Source: Selaginella moellendorffii
Lineage: Eukaryota > Streptophyta > Lycopodiopsida > Selaginellales > Selaginellaceae
Assembly: GCF_000143415.4 (NCBI RefSeq)
Contig: NW_003314392.1
Location: 258,433 to 322,432 of the forward strand
Direction: 5' to 3'
Length of the DNA stretch: 64,000 bases
Positions 21,665 to 33,136 of this stretch are shown piece by piece. The translations under genes and the position numbers were made by a program. Within the stretch, counting starts at the first letter, position 1, and each line of letters opens with the position of its first letter. Under the pieces are notes generated by a model that saw only the letters and a program-made list of their open reading frames with translations, was not told where the DNA came from and ran no database searches.

Positions 21665-22551
21665 CAATTGCTTGATGCTATGCGCTTGCAATTGAACAAC
21701 CAAACTCAGTTGATGGCGGCGTTCACGGCACATGGTACAACTCCTCCTGCTTTTGGTGGCAATCCTCGCGTTCGGCCGGAGTTCTTTCGTGGGAATCTTG
21801 GGGATGATGTGTACCATTGGTTCGATCACTTCACGGTGATTGCCACATATCATTCTTAAGATGACGCTCGACGTTTGCGTGAGTTCCCCACATGTCTCCA
21901 AGGGACGGCATTGCAGTGGTACAATGGATTGAGCGCAGCTACTCGTGGCGATTGGAGTGTTCTTCCGGACGTCTTCAAACGCGCCTTCGGACACGCCGAC
22001 GATTGTGATGATGCCTTCCAACAATTGCATCGTCTTCGCCAAGGGCCATCTGAGTCGGTGATGCAATTTGGTGTTCGTTTCCGAAGTCTTTTGCTTCGTG
22101 CGGAGCCAAATATGTCGGAGCGGATCAAGCTAGGAATGCTGTGGCCAGCACTTCGTCAAGATCTTGTCGGACTTGTGCATGCACTTGCTCCTGCCACTCT
22201 TGACGATGCTCTTCGCTTGGCACAACGTTATGAGACGTCGCCTCTTCCACTTCTTGCTACACGTCCTTCAGCTCCACTTCCTATGAGTGATGGTCCTGTT
22301 CCCATGGAGGTTGATGCTGCTGCTACTCGAGTCCAAGGACAAGGGCGAGGACGTGGTCGTGGCCGTGATGTTCGTTGCTGGGCGTGTGATGAAGTTGGTC
22401 ATACTTATTGGCGTTGTCGGCGCTTTCCAGATTGGCGACCTCCATTTCCTGGGTGGAGACCTTGGCGTCAGCAACGTCCCGTTGGTGCTACTGTGGTGGA
22501 AGGTTTGGATACCGAGGTGCATTCGGGAAACGAGGAGTCGCGCGAGTAATG
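21617..22551 (+). pseudogene. Gypsy gag, interrupted by an in-frame stop
   Basis: From the ATG at 21617 the frame runs to a TAA at 21857-21859 and then stays open in the same frame from 21860 to the stop ending near 22551. The stop is a one-base C-to-T type change. After the stop lie the capsid-like region (RQGPSESVMQFGVRFRSLL) and a zinc knuckle CWACDEVGHTYWRC near 22375. The last 140 bp overlap pol in the -1 frame, compatible with frameshift expression. Confidence 0.85.
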
Positions 22552-25500
22552 GAGGGACCTTGCGCGAATAAGTTAGTGACCCCTCCATCTTTCTTTCGGG
22601 AGTATCATCAAGGGGTTCACTCGGCACCGGTTCATCCAGTGTTTACTTTTCAAGCTCGTTTTTATAACAAGAGGTCTCCTATTCTTCTCTCCGTGTTGGT
22701 TGATACAGGTTCGAATTTATCTTCTATTGCTCGACCTGTTGCCACACGTTGTCGTCTACACTTGCGTCGTGCGGCAGATCCAGTTTTCATTCTTTATGGC
22801 AATGGCCGTACACGTGCATGTGCACGAGATGAGGCGGACCTGGTTGTACGTGTGGGTGATCTCGAGCTTGAGTTGCAGTCGTTGCGGGTGGTGCCGAGTC
22901 AAGCTTTTGACCTCATTCTTGGTATGGATTGGTTGCAGCACAATCATGCCAAGTGTGACTTTGAGGCTTCTCCCCCTTGTCTCATACTTCCTTATGTTTC
23001 ATCTATTCCTCTCACTTCCGTACCTCTTCGTCCCTCTATTTCTACCTCTGCTTCCATTACTTTTGTTCCCCCACTATTTCCTCTTGTGTTTCCATCTTGT
23101 TCTGCTCTTCCCTTTTCCAATCCCTCCAATGATCTTTGTGTTGCAGCTGTTGACCAGCTCATGAAGGAGTATTCTGATCTCTTTGAATTTGACCTATCGT
23201 CTGGGGCCAAGATTGCCACACGTCATCCCATTCCAACTGGGGATGCTCGTCCAATCAAGGTTCCTGTTCGTCGTCGGTCACCCAAGGAAATCAAGATTTT
23301 ACGTGCAAACGTTAAGGAGATGTTGGAGAAGGGTGTTATTCGGAAGTCGCGGAGTCCTTGGGCATGTGAACCTCATCTTGTGACAAAGCCTGATGGGAGT
23401 ATTCGTTTCTGCATCGACTATCGTCCGTTAAATGAAGTGACGATCCCGGACGTGTACCCTCTTCCTCACACTGCTGATCTCTTGGATCGTCTGGAGCGAA
23501 GTCGTTGGTTCACCAAGCTAGATCTTGCTTCTGGGTATTGGCAAGTACCGATGGCTGAAGAAGATATTCCTAAGACTGCTTTTCGTACACCATTTGGTTT
23601 GTACGAGTTTTTGGTGATGCCGTTTGGTTTGAACAATGCTCCAGCAACTTTTCAGCGGATGATGGACGAGGTTCTTTGCGATATGCCGGAGGTGACGGCT
23701 GACTTCATTGATGATGTTTTGATCCACTCGGAGGGGACCTGGGAGGAGCATGTTCGTGATGTTTGTAAAGTGTTGGATCGGCTACGCGACGTTGGTTTAA
23801 AGCTGAAGCGGTTGAAGTGCGTGTTTGGGTCCAAGGACACAACTTATCTTGGGTACCGTATTTCTCGTGAGGGTTTGCAAGTTGATCCTGACAAACTTGT
23901 GGCTGTTTTAAAGTTCCCTACTCCGAAGTGTGTGAATGATGTGCAGCGCTTTTTGGGGCGCTTTTTGGGTAAGGTGCAGTATCTCGGTCGTTTTGTGGAT
24001 CATCTTTCCGATCGCACTACACCATTGCGAGCGTTGCTGAAGTCATCAACGTCATCTTTCATCTGGTCTCCTGATTGTGAGCGGGCATTCGTGAATCTCA
24101 AAGAGCTATTGACGACTCCTCCGGTTTTGGCATATCCTGACTACACTCGACCTTTTATTTTGCGCGTGGATGCTTCTGACATTGGTCTTGGAGGTGTGTT
24201 GATGCAAGAGAGCTCGAGTGTGCCTGGTCAGCGCCATCCCATTGCATACATAAGCCGTACATTACAACAAGTGGAGATGAACTACTCCACGACGGAGAAG
24301 GAGTGTTTAGCAGCAGTCTGGGGTTTCGAGAAACTTCATGCATATCTATATGGTTCTTGGACGTTACTTGAAGGTGACCATGCTGCTGTTACTTCATTAT
24401 TGAAACGGAAGAACCTGGTTGGTCGTACGGCTCGATGGGCTTTGAAGCTTCAGATATATGATTTCGATGTTGTTCATTGCCCAGGGAGTTCAATGGCTAA
24501 TGCTGATGCCCTTTCTCGAGCTCCTCTTCCTTCTCCACTCCATTCTCATGTTTATGACGAACCTGTTGTTCCAGCATCTGTGGATTTTCTAGATGAGGAT
24601 TCTGTGCCGTCGGCGGTTGCTGTCCTTGACGTTCAGTGTCCACAGGGCGTAGAGCAAGATCTACCTTCTCTGGATGAGGTTCGCGAGGCTCAAAAGATTG
24701 AGCCGTGGATTCGAAGGCTTCGAGATGGGTTTGAGAATCCTGCATCACTTGCTGATGACTTGCCTTTTCGGCATTTACATTCTCAATATCGCCTTGAAGA
24801 TGGCCTTCTTTATTTTGTGGGGACGGATCCTGATGATCATTTACGGCTAGTGGTGCCTTCGGTGTTTATTCCGCGGTTTCTCCATGCCTACCATGATTCT
24901 CCTATTCTAGGTGGGCATATGGGACACCGTCGTGTCACCGAGAAGCTGCGCAGATCTTTCTATTGGCCAGAGATGCGACGTGATATTATCCGGTATGTGC
25001 GTAGCTGCGTTTGGTGTCAAGCTCGTAATACTCCCCCTTGTGCTGCGGAAGGATGGTTGGAGTCAATTGCAGTTTCTCGTCCGTTTGAGTTGGTGGCGTT
25101 TGATCTTATGGGACCTTTTCCGCGATCAACTGCTGGCAATGAGTATGTTATTATTGCTTCTGACTACTTGACTCGTTGGGTGGAAGTTGGTGCTCTTGCT
25201 AGTGCCTCTGCAATTGCTGTTGGATACTTCCTCCTCAATCGAGTGGTGTTCCAGCATTCTTGTCCAGAGCGGATTCTTTCGGATAATGGTCCTGCATTTA
25301 TGGCTGAGGTATTTCATGTTTTGACATCTCGGTTGGGGATACGCCACACTTTTACGAGTGCTTATCATCCACAATCAGACGATCTGGTGGAACGGCTCGT
25401 TCGGACATTCAAAGGGATGATTGCGAAGTATGTGAACTTTCAACATTCGGATTGGGATGGTTATTTGCCGTCTCTTCAGTATGCTTATGTCACAGGGGTG

Positions 25501-25911
25501 CAGAGTTCTATTGGTGCTTCACCATATAAACTTCTATATGGTCATGATCCAATATTACCAACAGAGCTGGGTTTACCTTTGCGATTGCCACGAGCTCCTG
25601 ATGCTAGGTCATGGGATCAATATTTGACAAGCATTCTTCCACTTGTCCGAGCAGAGTCTGTTGAACACTTAAGCCGCGTACAAGTGGGACAACAACGGCA
25701 CTACAATTCCCATCATCGTCCACCTGCGGAGTACAAAGTGGATGATTTGATGTTAGTCCGTTTTCCCCATCTTACGGTACGTGGTTTATCTAAGGGGCTC
25801 CTTGCGCAGTGGAAAGGACCGTATCGGGTGTTGCGGCAAGTTGGACCACAAGTTTATGAGGTTCGGCATAACATTCAGCAGGCCGATCCTCCGGAGATTG
25901 TGCATGTGTAG
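22408..25911 (+). CDS. Gypsy pol polyprotein (protease, RT, RNase H, integrase)
   Basis: An open frame of 1167 codons; the first ATG is probably not the true start because pol is likely expressed by -1 frameshifting from gag. Protease has VDTGSN and LILGMDWL. RT has KLDLASGYWQV, MPFGLNNAPATF and an active site FIDD, where YxDD is usual (near 23705). RNase H shows LRVDASDIGLGGVL. Integrase has the HMGHR...CVWCQARN zinc finger, then FDLMGPFPRS, LSDNGPAF and a YHPQSDDLVERL catalytic-Glu region. No chromodomain is seen at the C terminus. The frame is intact, but gag is broken, so the copy would need help. Confidence 0.92.
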   Translation: MALSALSRLATSISWVETLASATSRWCYCGGRFGYRGAFGKRGVARVMEGPCANKLVTPPSFFREYHQGVHSAPVHPVFTFQARFYNKRSPILLSVLVDTGSNLSSIARPVATRCRLHLRRAADPVFILYGNGRTRACARDEADLVVRVGDLELELQSLRVVPSQAFDLILGMDWLQHNHAKCDFEASPPCLILPYVSSIPLTSVPLRPSISTSASITFVPPLFPLVFPSCSALPFSNPSNDLCVAAVDQLMKEYSDLFEFDLSSGAKIATRHPIPTGDARPIKVPVRRRSPKEIKILRANVKEMLEKGVIRKSRSPWACEPHLVTKPDGSIRFCIDYRPLNEVTIPDVYPLPHTADLLDRLERSRWFTKLDLASGYWQVPMAEEDIPKTAFRTPFGLYEFLVMPFGLNNAPATFQRMMDEVLCDMPEVTADFIDDVLIHSEGTWEEHVRDVCKVLDRLRDVGLKLKRLKCVFGSKDTTYLGYRISREGLQVDPDKLVAVLKFPTPKCVNDVQRFLGRFLGKVQYLGRFVDHLSDRTTPLRALLKSSTSSFIWSPDCERAFVNLKELLTTPPVLAYPDYTRPFILRVDASDIGLGGVLMQESSSVPGQRHPIAYISRTLQQVEMNYSTTEKECLAAVWGFEKLHAYLYGSWTLLEGDHAAVTSLLKRKNLVGRTARWALKLQIYDFDVVHCPGSSMANADALSRAPLPSPLHSHVYDEPVVPASVDFLDEDSVPSAVAVLDVQCPQGVEQDLPSLDEVREAQKIEPWIRRLRDGFENPASLADDLPFRHLHSQYRLEDGLLYFVGTDPDDHLRLVVPSVFIPRFLHAYHDSPILGGHMGHRRVTEKLRRSFYWPEMRRDIIRYVRSCVWCQARNTPPCAAEGWLESIAVSRPFELVAFDLMGPFPRSTAGNEYVIIASDYLTRWVEVGALASASAIAVGYFLLNRVVFQHSCPERILSDNGPAFMAEVFHVLTSRLGIRHTFTSAYHPQSDDLVERLVRTFKGMIAKYVNFQHSDWDGYLPSLQYAYVTGVQSSIGASPYKLLYGHDPILPTELGLPLRLPRAPDARSWDQYLTSILPLVRAESVEHLSRVQVGQQRHYNSHHRPPAEYKVDDLMLVRFPHLTVRGLSKGLLAQWKGPYRVLRQVGPQVYEVRHNIQQADPPEIVHV

Positions 25912-26059
25912 CAGTTAAAACGCTTCATACAAAGGGATCAGGAGCAGTTAATACTGTCTACAGATCCACCGATGCCTCCTCCTGACGTTCCTCCAGATCC
26001 CGGCCCATCTACAAGAGAACTTTGACGGCCTTCCATTATTCAGAGAGGAGGGGATGATG

Positions 26060-26231
26060 TGAGGGCCAAGTGTACGGCTACGATGCCGTATACTAATATT
26101 AGCGTAGTGGATTTTGGTAGTCGTCGGATTGGTTTCAATCCGGACCACTCGCTCCTGTATATAAGCTAGGGTTTTTGGGCTAATTGAGATGCACATTTCT
26201 GTATTCCCTTTCCATATTCCATGCACTCACA
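26060..26231 (+). repeat. 3' LTR of the gypsy element
   Basis: 172 bp starting TGAGGGCC and ending ACTCACA. It contains a TATATAAGC promoter-like box and is preceded by a polypurine tract. It preserves the empty site for the insertion found in the 5' LTR. Confidence 0.9.
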
Positions 26232-26281
26232 CATCCATTTAAACCTTAATTAATATACTTATTCCCATGCCAGTCTTTTAA

Positions 26282-27285
26282 GATGGGACTGGCACTTTAT
26301 GATTTACAGTTATATCCACAACGAGTATATAAAGAAGGCTAAGCTCCTTTTTACTCCAATGTCATACAGGGGCATTGTCTCCTGGACTGCTATGCTAGCT
26401 GCGTATGCCAAGAGAAAGGAAGCCAAGGAGGTCTTTGACATGATGCCCCTGAGAAATCTCTTCCCCTGGACGTTGATGCTGGTTGCACATTTGCTTGACA
26501 CAAAACTTATGTTTCTTGAGTCCCCTGAGACCGACATGGTATCTTGGACGGTTGTTTTCGAAGAGATGCCCAAACACGACATTGTTGCCTGGAACGCTAC
26601 CTGTGCCCAAAACGGGTTTATGGAACTGGCTCTAGCAACTTTCTCCAGAATGCCCGAGAGGAGTTTGACCTCGTGCAACACAATATTAGCAGAAGGACCA
26701 CGGCTACATTCGTCTGACCACTCTTCAACGAAATGCCAGAAACTAACCTTATCTCCTGGACTTCTTTGCTAGCAGCTCACGCTCGAAACGGCCATCTGAA
26801 GTTATCAAAGTGTACCTTTGACTCCATGCCCGAGTGGAGCACTGTGACCTGGAACGCACTTCTTTCGGTTTACAGCCGTGGAGATTCGACAGAGCAGACC
26901 GACAGCTTGTTTCACAGAAAACCAGAACCTGGCATCATACGCTCGAAACAGCCACGTTTCTGAAGTGATCGACGTCTTCCACCAAATGCCGGCTCGAAAC
27001 ATTATTTCATGGACTACGGCTTTAGGTGCCTTGATCCAAGACGGGAACCTGGAACTTGCTTCGAGGATGCTAAACCAAATGCCCGAGACCGATCTCATCT
27101 CCGTCAGCCAGCTTCTCTCCACTTATGCTGTAAACGGACATATGCTTGAGGCATTTCAGGTGTTCTTCGCAGCAAACCTAGCCAGGTCGGGCTACTTGGA
27201 CGATGCCAGAGAGCTCATCCACACAATGCCATTTTTTCCCGGAACTTTGGAGTGGACGTGCTTGCACTCCGTCCGTGCGTGATCA
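26282..27285 (+). pseudogene. Degraded copy of the S-type PPR gene (14426-15880)
   Basis: Nearly every stretch matches the gene at 14.6-15.9 kb in the same order and strand, starting with the piece ending YIHN-YI at about 26305. Several deletions of tens of bases and frameshifts near 26720 and 26930 split it into three frames. The block encoding the repeat region before LARSGYLDDAREL is missing, so LARSGYL directly follows FFAANL. It ends with the same truncated MPFFPGTLEWTCLHSVRA tail, so the truncation predates the duplication. Confidence 0.9.
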
Positions 27286-28763
27286 ATCTTATTGCTAGTT
27301 TGCGAGAGAATTTTCCATGTTATATTATCAGCTTCGACAGGCATCTCTTCCATCATGATCATGGCCTCGTCAAGCTCATCCGCCCTGGCAAGAAGATCAA
27401 TGACACAATGGTAATGAGCCGTGCTTGGCAGGACTTCATACCAGGAAGACATAAGCCGGAACCTAAGCTTCCCCTCCTTGACGAGGCCGCAGTGGTTGCA
27501 CACAGCGAGAATGGACAAGAAGGTTGCACTGTCTGGCTTCAAGCCTGCATCTAACAGTTGATAAAACTCTTCAAACACGACGATCAAGGTGAGATTGCTC
27601 TGGAGCTGTTTGAGTCTCTCAGAGTCTGGCTCTCACGTTTCCTCATGTGCAGCATCGAACTCTTGGACTTTCATTGCAACACTGAAAGCTTGCTCTAACC
27701 TTGCGAGAAAGGAAGATGGATGTGAGCTCGGCAATAGAGGAAAACTTGTCAAGATGATGGCACTGCACGCAAGGGGGCAGATGTTAATGTTGCAAACTGC
27801 GTGGTTGACATGTATTCCAAGTGTGGTAGCTTGGTGGACGCACGCACTGACATTCAAGAGCGTCTCCAGGACTATGTTTCATGGAACACTATGCTTCTTG
27901 GGTATGTTGAAAGAGTTATACCAGGAGATGGTGTCTGGTGATCGGCGATGCAGGCCAGATCTTTGGACGTGCTCCTGTGCACTCAAGGCCTGTGTGATCC
28001 TTCTTCGTTGCAACTTGGAAAAACGATCCACCGCGAGATTCACAGGCATGCTCACTTGTTTGCTCGATCTCTATGGCAAATGTGGCAACATGGCTGCCGC
28101 TCAGCATGTTTTCGACTCCACGTCCTTGAAGAAGAACTTGGTAAGCTGGAATGCTCTACTGGAACGATATAGTCAGGAGGGAGACTCCACTCTCGTCAGC
28201 ATATCCCAGCATCAGCGTGTTCCATGAAACCACGTCCATCTCTTCGAAGGCTCGCCTTGCGTCTTGCATGCTCCCACACTTGGAGTACATGTCGATGAGG
28301 CTGCTTCCAACGTAAAAATCCCTCGAGATGAGGCTTTGCATTCGAGATCGAGCATGAATCGCCATTCCTCTCTCCAAGCTTGTCATCTTCCAGGGATTTG
28401 CTCCTTCCGCAGCAAGGCTCGTGACGGGTGACGAAAGTGCGACCATTCGCCATGCACTCCACTTCCATGGCAAGGAAAAGCTCTTTCGGAAAAATGCCCG
28501 CTCACAGCATAAGCTCGAATGAGCGCATTCCATGCAATGGCGTCGCGGTGCTTCATCTTGTGGAACACTTTGCTGGCGTCCACGAGACTGCCACACCTGG
28601 AGTAGACCGTGACAAGGTTGCTAGCAACGTAGAGATCGTCTTCCAAACCACTAGCATGGATTCTCCTTGCCTCGTCTATATCTGTGCACGAAAGGACGAG
28701 CACGATATATCTCACACTTGCATTGCTCGAGTGATGGAATGAAGCCACCGGCCATGGCTGCAT
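27192..28763 (-). pseudogene. Degraded, internally inverted copy of the PLS-class PPR gene (15790-17505)
   Basis: 27587-27192 matches the C-terminal part and 28763-28197 the N-terminal part of the PPR gene at 15.8-17.5 kb, both on the minus strand. The segment between them, about 27582-28196, carries the middle of the same gene but on the plus strand (for example SSHVSSCAASNS and LLDLYGKCGNMAAAQHVF). The order is therefore broken by an inversion. Extra deletions and frameshifts occur throughout. Homology stops at about 28770, just upstream of the start codon and about 150 bp from the EIN2-like stop. Confidence 0.92.
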
Positions 28764-28914
28764 TGCAGGAAGAGCTATGGAGAGCTCGAAAACTGGAACT
28801 ATATTTCATGCGAAAAGGGAGCCCATCAACATTATATGGAGGGAAAAAAAGAAGCTCGAGCGAAAAAAGAACGAAGAACAAGCAGAGGAAGAAGAAAAGA
28901 GAGAGTATAGAGCG

Positions 28915-31900
28915 TCACCTTCGATTGCAGCTGCCACTCTTGTGGTTTCCAAGCCGACGCTTGTACCGCTTCAACACCGATGCAAGGTTCTCCTTCCCTT
29001 TCGGAAAGGCGACGTCTCCAGCAGCAGTCCCTGTTCTTCCCTTCCTCGCTCCGACGGCCGTCTCCACCTCCTTGATCATGTCCAGGTAGAGGTTGCCGCT
29101 CGCGGCCTTTCCACTGGGATTGCTTGTGTTCCGCCCCCACGGCCAGGGGAATGGATACGACGACCAGCCAGCCGCATCGTTGCGCCTGCCAACGAGTTGA
29201 TACCCCTGCAGGCATATGCACGGTGGCAGCACGGTTCTCGGACTTAGAAACGCAGGATCCAGAATTCCCTGTAAGCACCAAGAGCGATGGATGAATGAGA
29301 AACGAAGAACTGGAAAATAAGAAAGCAAGGAGTACCTGGAGACGATTGAGTACGTAAGTGTACTTCCCCCACAGCTCGGGCCTGCTCTCCATGAGTGCCA
29401 GCTCCAGCACACGATGCACACACCACACTCCGAAGCTGACGAGGAGGCCGCTTCCCCAGACGCAGGAGTCGCCACAGTGCGGCACCCCGGGCACCACCAC
29501 CTTGTTGACGCTCCAGATGGACGTCCCGTTGCTATATACACTGGCGGCCTCCCCAGGCTCCGACAAGTCGAGCAGGGACTTTTCTCGAGCAGCGACACCG
29601 GCAATGACATCTTCGTCGCAGCCATTGTCGATCTGGAACAGCCACTCGGATCCTTCCTGCTGTAGCAGTTTCCTCACGCACAGGCGCAGCTGCTCCAAAG
29701 TGTCAAGCCCGAACTCAACCCCGGTGGAGAGTCGGAATGCCTTGGTGTTGTTGTTTGCGTTGTTCGTCGTAGCCACGGACTTCTGCTCGCCGGGAGCTCC
29801 AAAGAGGTGCTCGACTGGTCTCGACCACAGTGACTCGGTCTGTTGCGCAGCAGCCTGTATCGAGAAGCCGTCTCTGTGTGTTTGCGATGGAGAGATGTCG
29901 TCGAAGGACAAGGTTGTTCTCTCCGAGTTCTCCGATCTCCCAATGGGATGCGAGAGCAGGGACTTGTCCAGCTCCCCGGTAGCCCTGTATACGAGTGGAT
30001 TCCACTTGTCTACCGAGTTGTTCGAGAAGGAGCTCCACTGCTCGTAGTCCGTGGACCTTGGTAGCCAGGACGACGTATCATCAACGCCTCGTTGACCACC
30101 TTTGGAAGCCGAGAACATGTCTTGCGTTGGCTGAAAGACACGAGTCATGGTGTCGGACTGATCAAAGTTTGACTTGGCGTAATAAGAAGCGGGGACTTGG
30201 GAAAGGCAGCCACCTGTACGCGAAGCCACGTCCAAATGCAGGGACGAGCGTGCTCGAGCGCTTGACTGCTGCTCCACGCTGCCTGGCCTAGTGTAGGAAG
30301 CGATGTTGTACCCGTGAATTGTCGCTGGTTGGCAGTCCAGATCTTCGTGAGCTGCAAAGCTTCGCAAACTCGAGTACCGCTGGTCGCCACCTGAGTAGCC
30401 ACTTTTGTAGTCGAAGCACCACCTGTTGCTCGGGCTCTGGGACGACGTAGAAGCGGCCAAGTTGGAGTGCACCCGTCCAAAGGGATCCACGGAGCCGGAA
30501 AAGCAACTCTTGTAGTCCCGCTTGGCAGCTTGTCGCGGAGAGACGAATGGACCATTGTCGGAGTGCGTCGTCCGGCTGTTCTGAGAGACGCTTGGTTTGA
30601 TCACCGAGTCGGACCTGACGGGTTGGCCGTGTAAGTCGAACAGTCGTCCCCAAAACTCATCCAGAGTAGCAGCAAATTGTCTTCGTGATGCACGGCCCAG
30701 TCCAGACAACCTCGAGAGGCTTCCGCTTTCGCTTCCATGCGAGCATCCGTCGCTCGACTCCTTCCTGGTACTTATTACTGATTCAATCCCTTCGTAAGTT
30801 AAGCTCAGAGCTGAGCTCATAACCGCGCAGTCCTGCTCGAGATTCTCCCAGCTTTCGGCTTCTTCATCGTCCTTCTCCAGGGAAATAGCGTCCTTGTCTA
30901 GTCCGCCAATTTCAGAGGAGGCTACTGCACTTGTTTCGCCGCTACTGTATGGAACGTTGTCGTTAGTTGGAACAGAAGTTGGCTCGGGCTCGATATGATG
31001 GTCGATATGATGGTGATCAACACGCGAGGACGGGCATTCTTCAGTACCAACATCGGAGCTGTTGGAAGTTGCGGTAATGCTGGCTTCCTCTTCACCTGTA
31101 TCTTCACGTACACTGTCGCTGAGATGGCTGGCGTCAACTTTACTTTGCTGTAACACTGGCAGGCACTCATCGGCTTCAGACTCCACCACAGTCACAGTCC
31201 CGACCTCACTCTCCGATATCAGCTCGGCTCTTTCAGTGTTGATGATGTCCTCGACGGTTCCTACATCACTACTCCTGGAACTGTTGCCATCCAAAGGAAT
31301 GTAATACACTAGATCCTTCTCCTTGTCCATGAGCTGACCATCTTTCTCTTCAACAGCGAAAGCCGGAGTGTCGGACCTGATCGGAGCAAAGATGAGCCAG
31401 ACTAGAAAGCCGACCGCAGCAGTCACCACCGTGAGAGCGACTGGCACGGTCAGAGAGTTGGAATCAGAACCAGCCACAAACTCCCAGTTTGTAGACCCCC
31501 CGAACTCCTCGCTCTGGCTAAAGAGCGTACTAAACACCAAGCAGAGGTTGAGTGATATCACGAAAGCCAATACTGACCACGCGAGCACTTCCCAAAGTGA
31601 AGAGATCTTGTTCTTCCCCATGTAAGCCGCAGACGACGTTAGCCGAATGAGAGGAACCAGTGTGAAAGGAAGCTGAAGAGCGAGTATAACCTGAGATAAG
31701 ACGAGCAGCTGGTAAATCCCCTCGTTGCCATACGACCAGGCGCAAAAAACTGCGATGGTCACTGCTGCCGCTCGCATCACAAGCCGGTGACGCCATGCGT
31801 CGATACGTTTCCCGAGAAGTCCCTCACTAGCAACCTGGCTGACCAACGTCCCTGTTAGTGTCGAGAAAACTCCAGCAGCAAGCAGAGCTGAGCCGAAAGC

Positions 31901-33136
31901 CAGAGGCGCCACCGACCGGCTCAGAGCCTGGAAGTAAAAAGATACAAGAGAAAGTAAGAAAGGTGTCACAAGAGCATCTGTCATAGCATGCATACCTGTT
32001 CCATAACAACGCAGCCGTCCTGAAGCGTAAGGACGGCAAAGCCCGCACTGTGGAAAGTTGATGCCGCTACTACCATAACAGCCAAATTGATAGCGGCAGG
32101 CATTCCGGCAGTCAGTATAAAGTCAAGGATAGTGGGAGCACAGCAAATCCGGTCGGGCTTTCGCTGCTCCTGCGACAAGACAAGGGAATAACATGAGCAA
32201 GCTTAGATACTCCTTTCTTCATTCTCTCTCTCTCTCTTTTCTCTGTTTTCACTCGAGAGCGTACCTGGCCCAGTGCGGAGTTAAGATAAAGATTGTGGGG
32301 CATGATATTAGCTCCCAGGAGACCAACGACAGCGTAAAGGCTGTCACTTTTAAGCCTGGGCCACAGCCCTCCCAGGATGGGCACCACTGGAGGCCTGCTC
32401 ACAAATGCATTCAGCACAAAAACGAGTACCATGGACAACACGATGACGCCGAGGATAACTTCGGCCTTTCCGGGGCCCTGCGAAGAACCATAACGCGGCG
32501 TGTCAGCGCAAAAAAGTTTTGGAAGAGAAAAGATCTACGCACCAGAAAAGGCACAAATCCCATCAGGAAAAACACGTCTAGAGCAACTAGCAGCGCCCCC
32601 ACAAGCACGGGAAGCCCGAGCACCATATTAAGTCCCACTGCGCTACTGAGGACCTGGAAACAAGAAGATCCGAGCATTACTCGCTGTCTCGGAGCAAAGA
32701 AGTTCCAAACTTTACGTACCATGGCACTGTCGAGAACTACCAGCGACAGCTCTGACAAGAAGAGGAGTAGCAGACACACGCCGCTGGGATACTCATCGTG
32801 ACAAGCCTTTGAGAAGACCAAGTTAGCGAAGCGCTCGATCGATCGAGAAAGAAAGTGAAAGACACAAAAAGAAGGAGAAATCTTTCTCGACTGAAAGAGC
32901 TTCCCAAGTACCTGAGCTAGATGCTTGCCGCTGACGAGATTGAGATGCGTGGCCAGCGAGCGGAGCAGCAGCGCGATGAGATTGGCGAGAAAGACGACCC
33001 AGACGAGCTCATAGCCGAAGCGCGAGCCTCCCTCGATGGAGGTGGCCCAATTCCCCGGGTCGATGGAGCCAATTGAGACGAGTAGCGCTGGCGCCAGCAA
33101 GGAAATGTAGCTGCCGCTGGGCACGCCAATCCTCAT
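28915..33136 (-). CDS. EIN2: EIN2-like ethylene signalling protein (NRAMP domain plus C-terminal signalling domain)
   Basis: Seven exons, all multiples of three: 33136-32912, 32806-32720, 32653-32543, 32477-32265, 32169-31996, 31927-29336 and 29268-28915; about 1251 residues. Residues 1 to about 450 are an NRAMP-like membrane part with IDPGNW (25-30), [14 protein letters not shown] and MPHN (200-203). A long, Ser-rich middle follows. The conserved C-terminal end has [33 protein letters not shown] and [18 protein letters not shown], then a basic LKRYKRRLG nuclear signal. In angiosperms EIN2 sits in the ER membrane; on ethylene perception its C-terminal part is cleaved, represses EBF mRNAs and enters the nucleus. 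Both the NRAMP core and the nuclear signal are kept. Unlike what I recall for Arabidopsis EIN2, the canonical metal-site DPGN is retained. The model is complete and well supported. Confidence 0.95.

Larger units (their letters stand above)
19852..26231 (+). mobile_element. Ty3/gypsy LTR retrotransposon, near complete, with nested insertion
   Basis: The 5' LTR begins TGAGGGCC at 19852 and, after interruption, ends ACTCACA at 21131. The uninterrupted 3' LTR is 26060-26231 (172 bp). Comparing the two LTRs I see about three substitutions, so the element is fairly young. A purine-rich tract (AGAGGAGGGGATGA) precedes the 3' LTR. Gag, protease, RT, RNase H and integrase follow in gypsy order with no chromodomain seen. 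Flanking CATCT (19846-19850) and CATCC (26232-26236) may be a diverged target duplication. Gag is broken by a stop. The element lies just left of the second PPR copy. Confidence 0.93.

Noticed and set aside
22700-23164. Hydrophobic 154-codon frame inside gypsy pol
   Set aside because: Shadow frame of the pol polyprotein, which has clear motifs in its own frame.
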